Shown: piece by piece, positions 26,448 to 35,167 of the stretch
How the letters are laid out: each line of letters begins with the position of its first letter
How positions within the stretch are numbered: the stretch's first letter is position 1
NCBI GenBank assembly: GCA_001515945.1
Contig: LOER01000038.1
Span: 1 to 64,000, forward strand
DNA: 64,000 nt
DNA from: Desulfitibacter sp. BRH_c19
GTDB taxonomy: Bacteria > Bacillota > DSM-16504 > Desulfitibacterales > Desulfitibacteraceae
Direction: 5' to 3'
The notes under the pieces: generated by a model
Database searches by the model: none
What the model was told of the DNA's origin: nothing
Seen by the model: the letters and a program-made list of their open reading frames with translations, nothing else
Position numbers and translations under genes: made by a program

Positions 26448-26458
26448 TAATTTGTCTG

Positions 26459-26482
26459 AAAACCCGTATCATTGCGGGTTTT
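26459..26482 (+). terminator. tRNA-Ala terminator
   Basis: AAAACCCG/CGGGTTTT stem immediately after the tRNA. The same terminator reappears with an IS relic at 39.4 kb and its right half at 59.3 kb. Confidence 0.7.
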
Positions 26483-26700
26483 AATGTATCTATAAGAGAT
26501 TTCCATTGTATAATTTGTAGTTTTTGCAAAACCGCATTAAAAAAAGGGCAATTAAGCCCTGATTGCTACCAGCAGTTTTTCCGTGCCAACCATATTGATG
26601 GCTCGTTTCAAATTATAAGCAAGAAAACTAAGCCCCAGCTCAGCTGTGGCTTTTTCAATACCCTTGCGTGACAGTCTGACCAAAATCGACAAACCAAAGT
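26483..26700 (-). mobile_element. Transposase 3'-end relic, copy 1 (IS1182-like)
   Basis: On the minus strand about 50 codons of a transposase C-terminus are readable, ending at a TAA at 26552-26554: RKGIEKATAELGLSFLAYN, then LKRAINMVG. This matches the C-terminal end of IS1182/DDE-type transposases. No upstream catalytic part or inverted repeat remains. The same relic recurs at 39370-39582 and 59272-59490. No other gene is seen between here and the CheB/CheR gene. Confidence 0.65.
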
Positions 26701-27014
26701 CACTCAGGAGATTGAGTGCTTTTTGCAATTTTAAAACCTTTTTTTACAAAAGCAGGAATTAGCTTGAATATTATTGAAAGATAGAGGTATATGGGTTATT
26801 AGGAGATAAAATAGCATGAATCCCGGAAAAAATAAATATGGTTTGCGGGGGAGAATGGTTGAACGCTTTTTACCCTCGCAAATAGGACCTTAGATAACGA
26901 AGTTTAGCGACAGGCGATATGACCTTCTATTTGAAACCGGAATTTTTAAAGAATGTGATCTTGCGGGTAAGAGTTAGTGCAGAAAATTTGGGTATAAAGA
27001 ATGGAGAGATACGA

Positions 27015-29774
27015 GTGGTTAAACAGAAGAATGCTGATATGCAAAAAGAGATCTGCTCACACGATGAACAATACGAAACTGATCAAGAGAAAACTCCAGA
27101 GGAGGACATTTTTCCAATCATCGGGATTGGTGCTTCTGCTGGGGGCTTAGAAGCCTTAGAACTTTTCCTTGGGAATGTGCCGGAAAAAAGTGGGATGGCT
27201 TTTGTTGTGGTTCAGCATCTGGATCCAACGCGAGAGGGCATCATGGTGGAACTGCTTAAGCGTGCAACAATCATGCCCGTCTTTCAGGTACAAGAGCACA
27301 CTATCGTTCAGCCCGACTGCGTATATCTTATCCCACCAAACAAGGAAATGTCCATCTTCCACGGAGTGTTACACCTTTTCGATCCCGCAGCACCTCGCGG
27401 TCTCCGTCTGCCAATTGATTTCTTTTTTCGCTCTCTAGCCGATGACCGTCTAGAACGGAGCATTGGAGTGATCCTCTCTGGCATGGGAACCGATGGTACG
27501 CTAGGTCTAAAGGCCATTAAAGAAAGAAACGGAGTGGTCCTTGCACAGGATCCGGCTTCGGCGAAATTCAATGGTATGCCAAAAAGCGCTATCGGCACCG
27601 GTCTGGTTGACATCGTAGCCCTAGTGGAGGAGCTACCGTTAAAGATTATTGCCCACCTTAAGCACAAACCACTAATCTTCGACTGGTCTGAACCCATGGC
27701 AGATAAAGAAGATAGTGCCTTTGAAAAGATAGTTATTCTACTGCGTTCACAGACGGGCCACGATTTTTCTCTTTACAAGAAGACCACAATTTACCGGCGC
27801 ACCGAACGGCGCATGGGCATCCACCAGATTGACAAGCTACCAACCTATATCCGCTTGCTACAGGAGAGTCCTCAGGAACTGGAGTTGCTTTTCAAGGAAC
27901 TATTGATCGGTGTGACTAGTTTTTTCCGCGATCCAGGGGCATGGGAGCAGTTGAAAGATCAGGTATTTCCAGAGCTTCTTAGAGGGCGCTCGCCGCATCA
28001 GCCGCTACGAGCCTGGGTTCCCGGCTGCTCCACAGGGGAGGAAGCTTATTCCCTGGCCATTATTTTCAAAGAGGTACTGGAGCATTTCAAACCTACTACA
28101 GATATCTCCTTTCAGATATTTGCCACTGACCTGGACCGTGACGCCATTGAAAAAGCCCGTCAAGGTTTTTATACATCCAACATTGAGGCAGATGTTTCTT
28201 CGGAAAGGTTAAGCCGCTTTTTCATCCAGGAAGAAGACGGTTACCGCGTAGCTCAAAATATTCGCGAGATGGTTGTTTTTGCTCCTCATAATATCATCAT
28301 GGATCCACCCTTCACCAAACTGGATATCTTGAGCTGCCGCAACCTACTCATCTACCTGACCTCCAAGCTGCAAAAAAGGCTCATGGCACTTTTTCACTAC
28401 AGCTTAAATCCAGGCGGTATACTATTTCTGGGTAGTGCGGAAACTACCGGTAGCTTTTCTGACCATTTCGTGCTACTAGATGGTAAAGGGCGATTCTACC
28501 GGCGGTTAGAGTTCAGCCCGCGCACGGAGTTGTTCGAATTTCCTTCTTCACGCTATCCTGTATTGCCTGGTGCGCTGAAAATGGCTGTCACTCATCCTCA
28601 TGCACAAAAGCATAACCCGAATCTAGAGGAAATAGCGAAGCAGTTGATCCTGCAACGGTATGCTCCGGCAGCCGTGCTGGTTAATGACAAGGGAGATATT
28701 CTTTATACTATTGGGCGAACGGGCAAGTATCTGGAACTGCCAGCCGGCAAGGCTAACTGGAATATTTTTGCTATGGCCCAAGCAGGGCTGCGCTACAAGC
28801 TAAGCAATGCTTTCCAGAAAGCGTTCCGCCAAAATAGCACGGTAACCTTGAAAAACTTAAAGATAGATACTGATAACGGGAGAAATACAGCAGATGTCAC
28901 CATTGAGCCGCTTCCAGAGACGGAGAGGCAGCAGCGCCTGGTCATGATTGTATTTACAGAAATCAGAGTGCCCTCCATGATGAAAGTACCAGGTAGGGCT
29001 AAACGGGCACCTGCCCATAGAAACCGTGTGGCGGAATTGGAATTAGAACTGGCACAAGCCAGTCAGGAACTGCAGACCTTTCATCAAGAGATGCAGACTT
29101 CCCAGGAAGAACTTTTATCCGCCTACGAGGAACTGCAGTCCACTAATGAGGAACTACAATCCACAAACGAGGAAACAACCTCGTCTAAAGAAGAACAGCA
29201 GTCCTTAAACGAAGAATTGCAGACGGTTAATTACGAGCTACTAACAAAGGTAGAAGAGCTATCCCAGGTAAATAGTGACATGAAAAACCTGCTTGAAAGT
29301 ACTGATATCGCTACTTTATTCCTAGATAACAAGCTCCGCGTGCGGCGTTTTACCGCTCAGACGGCCAAGATCATCAAGCTGATTCCAAGCGACGTGGGAC
29401 GGCCAATCACGGATATTACCTCTGATCTGTCTTACCCGGAATTGGCTGCAGATGGTAATGAAGTACTGCGGACACTTATATTTAAGGAAAAGTCGGTCAC
29501 CGCCGACAACGGGCGCTGGTTTAGGGTGCGTAGTATGCCCTACCGCACGATTGAAGACAAAATTGACGGTTTGGTGATTACCTTTACAGATATAACCGTT
29601 TTAAAGACGCTTGAGGCTGTTCTTATGCGGACCCAGATCGATTTGGAGAGACGTATTGCTAAAAAAGATATAGAAATGAACGAGACCGGGAAGAAAATGC
29701 AGAATGAAATAGCGAGTTGTCAGGAAGAAAATATAGATAAAACTCCGACATCTGAAAAAGATGGGAGTGATTAG
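27015..29774 (+). CDS. CheB-CheR fusion chemoreceptor-modifying protein with coiled coil and PAS
   Basis: About 919 residues. Order: CheB methylesterase (catalytic Ser in IGASAGGLEAL, His in VVQHLDPTREG, Asp in LSGMGTDGTLGL), CheR methyltransferase (TSFFRDPGAWEQL, SAM loop PGCSTGEEAYSLA, SCRNLLIYL), a Gln/Glu-rich coiled coil with ELQSTNEELQSTNEE repeats, and a C-terminal PAS domain (about 770-880). GTG at 27015 has GGAGAG upstream; the in-frame ATG at 26919 does not. The base composition is richer in G+C than neighbouring genes, suggesting transfer. It probably acts in a PAS-kinase signalling pathway with the next two genes. Confidence 0.88.
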   Translation: MVKQKNADMQKEICSHDEQYETDQEKTPEEDIFPIIGIGASAGGLEALELFLGNVPEKSGMAFVVVQHLDPTREGIMVELLKRATIMPVFQVQEHTIVQPDCVYLIPPNKEMSIFHGVLHLFDPAAPRGLRLPIDFFFRSLADDRLERSIGVILSGMGTDGTLGLKAIKERNGVVLAQDPASAKFNGMPKSAIGTGLVDIVALVEELPLKIIAHLKHKPLIFDWSEPMADKEDSAFEKIVILLRSQTGHDFSLYKKTTIYRRTERRMGIHQIDKLPTYIRLLQESPQELELLFKELLIGVTSFFRDPGAWEQLKDQVFPELLRGRSPHQPLRAWVPGCSTGEEAYSLAIIFKEVLEHFKPTTDISFQIFATDLDRDAIEKARQGFYTSNIEADVSSERLSRFFIQEEDGYRVAQNIREMVVFAPHNIIMDPPFTKLDILSCRNLLIYLTSKLQKRLMALFHYSLNPGGILFLGSAETTGSFSDHFVLLDGKGRFYRRLEFSPRTELFEFPSSRYPVLPGALKMAVTHPHAQKHNPNLEEIAKQLILQRYAPAAVLVNDKGDILYTIGRTGKYLELPAGKANWNIFAMAQAGLRYKLSNAFQKAFRQNSTVTLKNLKIDTDNGRNTADVTIEPLPETERQQRLVMIVFTEIRVPSMMKVPGRAKRAPAHRNRVAELELELAQASQELQTFHQEMQTSQEELLSAYEELQSTNEELQSTNEETTSSKEEQQSLNEELQTVNYELLTKVEELSQVNSDMKNLLESTDIATLFLDNKLRVRRFTAQTAKIIKLIPSDVGRPITDITSDLSYPELAADGNEVLRTLIFKEKSVTADNGRWFRVRSMPYRTIEDKIDGLVITFTDITVLKTLEAVLMRTQIDLERRIAKKDIEMNETGKKMQNEIASCQEENIDKTPTSEKDGSD

Positions 29775-29775
29775 T

Positions 29776-31350
29776 ATGAGCAAGAATAATAATGAGTTAC
29801 GCAGCCGAGCAGAGGGACGATTGAAAAAAAATAAGCCAAAAGAAGGCATTCCTGTGACTCGGGCAGAATTGCAACGACTTGTTCATGAACTTGAAGTCCA
29901 TCAAATTGAGCTGGAGCTACAAAACGAGGAATTGCAGCAGGCACACTCTGACTTGGATGCACATCTCAGTCAGTACACTGACCTCTACGACTTTGCTCCC
30001 GTGGGCTACTTCACCTTGGCGCGTGACGGGACGATCCTCCAAACCAACCTAACAGGGTCACACCTTTTGGGGATAGAACGTTCTAGATTGACAAACCGAC
30101 CACTCGGTTTATTCATTGCTTCAGAGTATGGTCCCATTTTCAACGCTTTCCTGGGAAAAGTATTTACGGGCGGAACCAAAGAGAGCTGCGAGGTGGCAAT
30201 CCACAAAGCAGGAATGGACCTACTTTATGTGCACATTGAAGCCAGGCCCTATGAAAACGGACAACAGTGCCGCATTGCAGTAGTTGACATCAGCCAGCGC
30301 AAACAGGCGGAGGAAGGACTGCGGGATAGCAATAAAAGGTATAAAGATTTAGTGGAGCAGACCAGCGACTGGGTTTGGGAGATAGATACAGAGATCAAAT
30401 ATATTTACACTAACCCCAGGATATTTGAAATAATTGGCTATGGCTCTGCTGTAGAAATTATTGGAAAGACACTCTTTGATGTTATGAATCCCGAGGAATC
30501 TGGAAGATCTAAACTGTTTTTTGAAGATATAATACAAGGGCAAAAGAGTTTTGCTTTATTTGAAAATACCATGTTGAATGTAGAGGGGCACCCTGTCTTT
30601 TTTGAAACAAGTGGGATACCATTTTTTGATGAGCAAGGTTGTTTACAAGGCTACCGTGGTATTTCCAGGGATGTAACAGCAAGAAAGGAAGCCGAAGCGG
30701 AAGCAGTTCGCGTCGAAGCGCTTCAATCTATTGAAAATGAAAGGATGCGCTTGGCTAGAGAATTGCATGATGAAGTAGGCATGATCCTCTGTGCCATTAA
30801 GCTGGACCTGCAGTTGGTCTGCTCGGTGATTTCTGAGGCAGATATAAAGCTTCAAGAAAGGTTGCAGGAAAGTATAAATAAAGTAAATGATTCAATAGTA
30901 AAAGTCCGCCATAAATCAGCTTATTTACGACCCCCTGCGCTGGACGTTCTTGGTCTAATTGTTGTGTTAAAAGACATGGTAGAGGAAATGAATCAGAAAA
31001 CGAGCATGAATACCCAGTTGAAGGTTGGTCCTGAGGTGCCAGAATTTAGTCCAGAAGTAGCAAATACCCTTTACCGCTGTATTCAGGAATCTTTAACCAA
31101 TGCGGCCAATCATGCTTCTGCCAGCAATTTGACTATAGACCTTACCTGGAATTCAAAGACGGTCACCTGCAGGATTCGAGATGATGGTATCGGCTTTGAT
31201 ATAAATGCTTTTAACGACTACTCCTCTAACCATCTTGGCTTGCTGGGTATGAAAGAACGTGTTTTTTTGTTAAAAGGAACAATCGAAATAAAATCTTCTC
31301 CCGGTCAAGGGACCTATATTAGAATAATTATACCAATCTGTAAAAAGTGA
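29776..31350 (+). CDS. PAS-domain histidine kinase (NarL/DegS-type)
   Basis: 524 residues, starting two bases after the CheB/CheR stop with GGGAGTG upstream. N-terminal helical linker LQRLVHELEVHQIELELQNE, PAS 1 (about 60-175), PAS 2 (about 185-300), then a HisKA_3-type dimer domain with RLARELHDEVG (phospho-His) and an ATPase domain (RIRDDGIGFD, HLGLLGMKERV). No membrane segment, so a cytosolic sensor. The first ~180 residues are a near-copy of the N-terminus of the protein at 32759. The LuxR-type regulator follows at once. Confidence 0.9.
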   Translation: MSKNNNELRSRAEGRLKKNKPKEGIPVTRAELQRLVHELEVHQIELELQNEELQQAHSDLDAHLSQYTDLYDFAPVGYFTLARDGTILQTNLTGSHLLGIERSRLTNRPLGLFIASEYGPIFNAFLGKVFTGGTKESCEVAIHKAGMDLLYVHIEARPYENGQQCRIAVVDISQRKQAEEGLRDSNKRYKDLVEQTSDWVWEIDTEIKYIYTNPRIFEIIGYGSAVEIIGKTLFDVMNPEESGRSKLFFEDIIQGQKSFALFENTMLNVEGHPVFFETSGIPFFDEQGCLQGYRGISRDVTARKEAEAEAVRVEALQSIENERMRLARELHDEVGMILCAIKLDLQLVCSVISEADIKLQERLQESINKVNDSIVKVRHKSAYLRPPALDVLGLIVVLKDMVEEMNQKTSMNTQLKVGPEVPEFSPEVANTLYRCIQESLTNAANHASASNLTIDLTWNSKTVTCRIRDDGIGFDINAFNDYSSNHLGLLGMKERVFLLKGTIEIKSSPGQGTYIRIIIPICKK

Positions 31351-31360
31351 GGCGTTCGCT

Positions 31361-32008
31361 ATGCGTGTTCTATTAGTAGATGACCATGCAATTTTCCGAC
31401 AGGGACTGCGTGCTTTATTAGAAACTGATGATAGTATTGCAGAGGTTGTTGGTGAGGCGGAAGATGGGCTTGAAGCAGTAACTCTCACAGGAGAAATGGC
31501 CCCCGATGTAGTTATTATGGATATCTACATGCCGAAGCTCAGCGGATTGCAAGCAACTAAACAGATACGAGAACGTTTTCCAAACACTAAGGTAATTATC
31601 CTTTCTAGTTATGCGGATAAAGTGTATGTAAAGGAAGCTTTAAAGTTTGGTGCATTGGGGTTCGTGATTAAAGATGCTGTATTTCAAGAGCTCAAAGTAG
31701 CACTAAATGCTGTAAAAAATGACAAAATATATCTGAGTCCCGGGTTACTGGAGCCTATCGTGACCCATTACATTGACTCACCTCCTGTGAGTAAGGATTT
31801 AATAGTATACAATAAGCTTACAACAAGGGAACGGGAAATATTTAAACTTTTTATTCATAAATGTAGCCGTAAGGAAATCGCTGAGAGATTACAAGTAAGC
31901 CCAAAAACAATTGACACGCACCGCTTTAATCTTCTGCAAAAATTAAATCTCAACAACGAGACAGAAATGATTGAATTTGCCAAAAAGCTTAAACAGGATA
32001 GGTCCTAA
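31361..32008 (+). CDS. LuxR/NarL-family response regulator
   Basis: 215 residues: receiver domain with LVDDHAIFRQGL, phospho-Asp in VVIMDIYMPKLSG, Ser in IILSSY and Lys in VIKDA, and a LuxR-type HTH (KLTTREREIFKLF, EIAERLQVSPKTIDTHR). Ten bases after the kinase gene, making a standard pair. No target site identified. Confidence 0.93.
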   Translation: MRVLLVDDHAIFRQGLRALLETDDSIAEVVGEAEDGLEAVTLTGEMAPDVVIMDIYMPKLSGLQATKQIRERFPNTKVIILSSYADKVYVKEALKFGALGFVIKDAVFQELKVALNAVKNDKIYLSPGLLEPIVTHYIDSPPVSKDLIVYNKLTTREREIFKLFIHKCSRKEIAERLQVSPKTIDTHRFNLLQKLNLNNETEMIEFAKKLKQDRS

Positions 32009-32034
32009 AATAAAGCTTTCTCCATAAGTACACT

Positions 32035-32068
32035 AAACAATCCTTATCGTGTGACAAGGATTGTTTTT
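32035..32068 (+). terminator. Intrinsic terminator of the CheB/R-kinase-regulator operon
   Basis: AAACAATCCTT/AAGGATTGTTT stem with a 10-nt loop and T-run. Confidence 0.85.
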
Positions 32069-32071
32069 ATT

Positions 32072-32126
32072 TACTTACTTATCAGTATTGTGCTGATAGA
32101 CTTCTCAGAAATTATGCATATACAAT
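32072..32126 (+). repeat. Promoter-like intergenic repeat, copy 1 of 3
   Basis: Contains CAGTATTGTGCTGATAGACT, then TTCTCAGAAATTAT and a -10-like TACAAT. Copies at 34335-34389 and 34922-34981 align over about 50 bases and each ends in a TATAAT-like box. Confidence 0.5.
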
Positions 32127-32165
32127 AGATTTAATATTCAAACTAATTACAGTTTCATTGTCAGT

Positions 32166-32281
32166 AAACTCGTTCAGCCAAAGCTGAACATCGGAGAATC
32201 AGATGGAGACTCTACTCCACCTGATAAAGACTCCACTTATAGAAGTGGGGGTCTTGACCCATATAAAATATTTTGGATAAA
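32166..32281 (+). repeat. Structured interspersed repeat, copy B (IS200/IS605-end-like)
   Basis: Begins AAACTCGTTCAGCC with a short CAGC..AAAG..GCTG stem, then a CAGATGGAG/CTCCACCTG hairpin, then CCACTT-ATAG-AAGTGG followed by GGGTCTTGACC, ending ATATTTTGGATAA. Reverse-orientation partner of copy A at 14094. The two hairpins near a GGGGGTCTTGA tail resemble right ends of IS200/IS605-type elements; no transposase present. Confidence 0.6.
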
Positions 32282-32341
32282 CTAACCACCCCATAAGAAG
32301 AGCAATGTATAAAAAAGACTGAATGTAGGAGGTGAATAATT

Positions 32342-32597
32342 ATTTTACGTTTAACCGGTCTCCTTATTATCTCGGCGCTGGTGCTGCCAGTTCTAAGTTT
32401 CATACTACCAACTTTTGCTATGGTGGGATTCGGCAGAGCGCTACTTGCGGCGGTCGTTATCACCTTTTTTAGCTACGTCGTGGAGGCCACTATGGGTAAG
32501 GAAATATCCCCTCCAGAGCAGAGGCATAGGTGGGGTTATTGTGGCTATAATCTTTATTCAAAAAACCAAAAGATTAGTGATTGAGGTACAGAAATGA
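32342..32597 (+). pseudogene. Frameshifted copy of the small membrane protein gene at 36061
   Basis: Nearly identical to 36061-36387 from the GGAGGTGAATAA leader onward. One extra base near 32509 (CCCCTCCAG instead of CCCCCCAG) shifts the frame, after which QSRGIGGVIVAIIFI continues in another frame and soon ends at an unrelated tail. Last third missing. Also starts without ATG, GTG or TTG, at the same ATT as the intact copy. Confidence 0.7.
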
Positions 32598-32639
32598 AAA
32601 ACACACTTCCGAGAAATATAGTTACCACCCATAAGTATA

Positions 32640-32758
32640 GCTAAAAGAAATATGAAGATGAATGCAGGTCAAGAGAGACTGCAGGATGAAATAGCGGGAT
32701 TATAGCGGAAAAAAATACAGATAAAAACCTGAAATCTAAAAACACGGGAGTGGCGAGC
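32640..32758 (+). pseudogene. Duplicated 3'-end fragment of the CheB/CheR gene
   Basis: Aligns with 29660-29775 (shared CAGGATGAAATAGCGGGAT-type stretch and AAAATACAGATAAAA), with substitutions and stops. It is the upstream edge of the duplication that also copied the PAS module now in the gene at 32759. Confidence 0.55.
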
Positions 32759-34330
32759 ATGAGTAAGATTAATAACAAGTTGTCCGGCGAGTTGCGGAGC
32801 CGGGCAAATGGGTTGCTGAAAAAAAGCAAGCCAAAAGAAGGCTATCCTGTGACGCGGGAAGAACTGCAACGGCTTGTTCATGAACTTGAGGTCCATCAAA
32901 TCGAGCTGGAGCTGCAAAACGAGGAACTGCAGCAGGTACGCTTAGAACTGGATGCACATCTCAGTCAGTACACAGAACTCTACGACTTTGCTCCAGTAGG
33001 ATACTTCACCTTGGAACGCGACGGGACGATCATCAAAGCAAATTTGACAGGTTCACACCTGCTGGGGATAGATCGTTCCAGATTGGTAAACAGTCCATTC
33101 AGTATATTCATTGCTGTCGAGTACCGCCTCATTTTCAACACTTTCCTGGAAAAAGTATTTATGAGTGGAGCCAAAGATAACTGCGAGGTGGCAATCCTCA
33201 AAACAGGAATGGAACCATTCTATGTGCACATTCAAGCCATGGCTGTTGAAAACAGGCACCAGTACCGCATTGCAGTTGTAGACATCAACGAGCGTAAGCA
33301 GATGGAAAACAATCTAAGATTCATCAGCTTTCACGATGGGCTTACAAATCTTTATAATAGAACTTATCTGGAAGCAGAGATGGATAGGTTAAATACAGTA
33401 AGACAGTTGCCTATCAGCATCATCATGGCAGATTTAAACTGTCTTAAGCTAGTAAATGATACCTATGGGCACAGTACAGGAGATGATATGCTAAAATGTA
33501 TTGCTGATATTTTACGGAAATCATGTCGAGAAGAGGATATTATTTCTCGATGGGCTGGTGATGAGTTTGTTATTCTTTTACCGCAAACTACAGAAAATGA
33601 AGTAAATACTATGTGCGAAAGAATAAACAATAAATGTTGTAAAGCTTATATAAAAGATGTTCCTATATCAATAGCTTTAGGTGTAGCTACAAAAAATAAT
33701 GCAGATAAACCTCTTCCAGAAATATTGAAAGAAGCCGAAGACGATATGTACAAGCATAAGTCTGCAGAAAGCAGGAACACAAGGAATGCTGTGCTAAATG
33801 CTATGCTTAAAACCCTTGCGGCTAAGAGCTTTGAGACTGAGGAGCATACTGTGCATATGTTAGCTGTTGCCCACAAAATTGGCGAGAAGATTAATCTTTC
33901 TGAGCATGATTTTAGCAAATTAAACTTGCTGGTTAACTTGCATGATATCGGAAAAATCAATATTCCTGAAGAAATCCTGACAAAAAATGAAACCTTAACT
34001 GCAGATGAGTGGGAGATAATTAAAAAGCATCCGGAAACAGGATTTAGGATTACACAGGCTACTGAAGAATTTGCTCATGTTGCCAATAACATTTTATGTC
34101 ACCATGAACGCTGGGATGGTTCAGGTTATCCGCAAGGATTAAATAAAAAAGAAATACCCTTATTGGCTAGGATAATAGCTATTGCTGATGCTTACGAGGT
34201 AATGTCTAACGGGAGGGCCTATAGGAAACCTATATCCCAAAAAGAAATTATTAATGAATTTAAAAGATGTTCAGGAACTCAATTTGACCCTGACTTAATA
34301 GAAGTGTTTTTAGAAATATTAAGAAACTAA
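32759..34330 (+). CDS. PAS-GGDEF-HD-GYP cyclic-di-GMP signalling protein
   Basis: 523 residues. Helical linker and PAS (about 1-180) almost the same as in the kinase at 29776; then a diguanylate cyclase domain (DLNCLKLVNDTYGHSTGDD and RWAGDEFVILL, so AGDEF instead of GGDEF, a variant active in some enzymes); then an HD-GYP phosphodiesterase domain with HDIGK and HHERWDGSGYPQGL (about 345-520). It may make and break cyclic-di-GMP. ATG at 32759 eight bases after GGGAG. Probably formed by joining a copied sensor to a new output. Confidence 0.92.
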   Translation: MSKINNKLSGELRSRANGLLKKSKPKEGYPVTREELQRLVHELEVHQIELELQNEELQQVRLELDAHLSQYTELYDFAPVGYFTLERDGTIIKANLTGSHLLGIDRSRLVNSPFSIFIAVEYRLIFNTFLEKVFMSGAKDNCEVAILKTGMEPFYVHIQAMAVENRHQYRIAVVDINERKQMENNLRFISFHDGLTNLYNRTYLEAEMDRLNTVRQLPISIIMADLNCLKLVNDTYGHSTGDDMLKCIADILRKSCREEDIISRWAGDEFVILLPQTTENEVNTMCERINNKCCKAYIKDVPISIALGVATKNNADKPLPEILKEAEDDMYKHKSAESRNTRNAVLNAMLKTLAAKSFETEEHTVHMLAVAHKIGEKINLSEHDFSKLNLLVNLHDIGKINIPEEILTKNETLTADEWEIIKKHPETGFRITQATEEFAHVANNILCHHERWDGSGYPQGLNKKEIPLLARIIAIADAYEVMSNGRAYRKPISQKEIINEFKRCSGTQFDPDLIEVFLEILRN

Positions 34331-34334
34331 CTTT

Positions 34335-34389
34335 GTAGTATCTATGAGTACTGTGCTGATACACTTCTCAGAAACTATTAGAATATAAT
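34335..34389 (+). repeat. Promoter-like intergenic repeat, copy 2 of 3
   Basis: GAGTACTGTGCTGATACACT, then TCTCAGAAACTATTAG and TATAAT; lies 150 bases upstream of the Spo0E-like gene. Confidence 0.5.
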
Positions 34390-34535
34390 TAAAAATATTT
34401 TGACTAGTATGCGTGAAATGTCAGCAAATTGATTATAAATATAACTATTGATGGAAAGTAATAGCAATTGAAAGTCATGAAACAATAAACATAAGTTTAC
34501 CAAATATGAATTTATACAAGGAGGAAATGCAGGTC

Positions 34536-34703
34536 ATGGCAGATTTAAAAGTTGAATTAGAAAACAAAAAAAAGGAACTAGACACATTGGTAGAAAAAAA
34601 ACAAGATCTTTTAGATCCTGAAGTATATATAAAGAGTTGTGAATTGGACAAGTTAGTTGTAAAGGTAATGCGTGGCTGGAAACGAGATTTTTGTGGTTCT
34701 TAG
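34536..34703 (+). CDS. Spo0E-family aspartyl-phosphate phosphatase
   Basis: 55-residue helical-hairpin protein with the family motif S-x-ELD (KSCELDKLV) after a Lys/Glu helix (ELENKKKELDTLVEKKQDLL). Spo0E-like proteins dephosphorylate Spo0A~P or related regulators and delay sporulation. ATG at 34536 is chosen 11 bases after AAGGAGG; two upstream in-frame ATGs overlap or precede that site. It lies right after a cyclic-di-GMP gene, so it may link second-messenger state to sporulation (inference). Confidence 0.75.
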   Translation: MADLKVELENKKKELDTLVEKKQDLLDPEVYIKSCELDKLVVKVMRGWKRDFCGS

Positions 34704-34921
34704 TAGAAATGATCGGTTTCTTGTCTTTTACAACAACGGGAGAGACCAAGATCACCGACCTTGCAGAGGCGACTCCTGTTAGTCTTCATTCAATTGCTTA
34801 TAATTAGCATGTTAATGGTTAGGTCCAGTTTCATATAGAAATAAGTTCTGGGGGCTTGGATAATTATATTCAGGTCCACTTTTGTACCAATAGTGTGGCT
34901 CTCATTGTTGCAGATTTGTTT

Positions 34922-34981
34922 TTACTTACTTATTTATGAGCACTATGCTGATATACATCTAAGAAGCGTCTGGTATAAAAT
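34922..34981 (+). repeat. Promoter-like intergenic repeat, copy 3 of 3
   Basis: GAGCACTATGCTGATATACAT and a final TATAAAAT. It is the only clear element in the 34704-35167 gap, which otherwise holds no supported gene. Confidence 0.45.
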
Positions 34982-35167
34982 GGAATTAAAATTAAATTAA
35001 ATTTTCTTACATTTTATCGTCGTTACAGATTGACTTCTGCACAAACTTGAAATCGATTACCTTCAACCGTCCATTTGCCTAATACTAAATAGAATTCTAA
35101 GCATTCTTTCAAAAAACATAAGCAGTAAAGCTTTATAAAAATCATTGAAGTGAAGGAGAGGATTAAC

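Noticed and set aside
26420-26671. 83-codon plus-strand ORF starting in tRNA-Ala
   Set aside because: It runs through the tRNA, its terminator and an antisense transposase relic; no ribosome site.
26816-26893. 25-codon ORF with AGGAG upstream, before the CheB/CheR gene
   Set aside because: Polar and unlike any small protein that I know; lies in a relic-rich gap. Not enough to call a gene.
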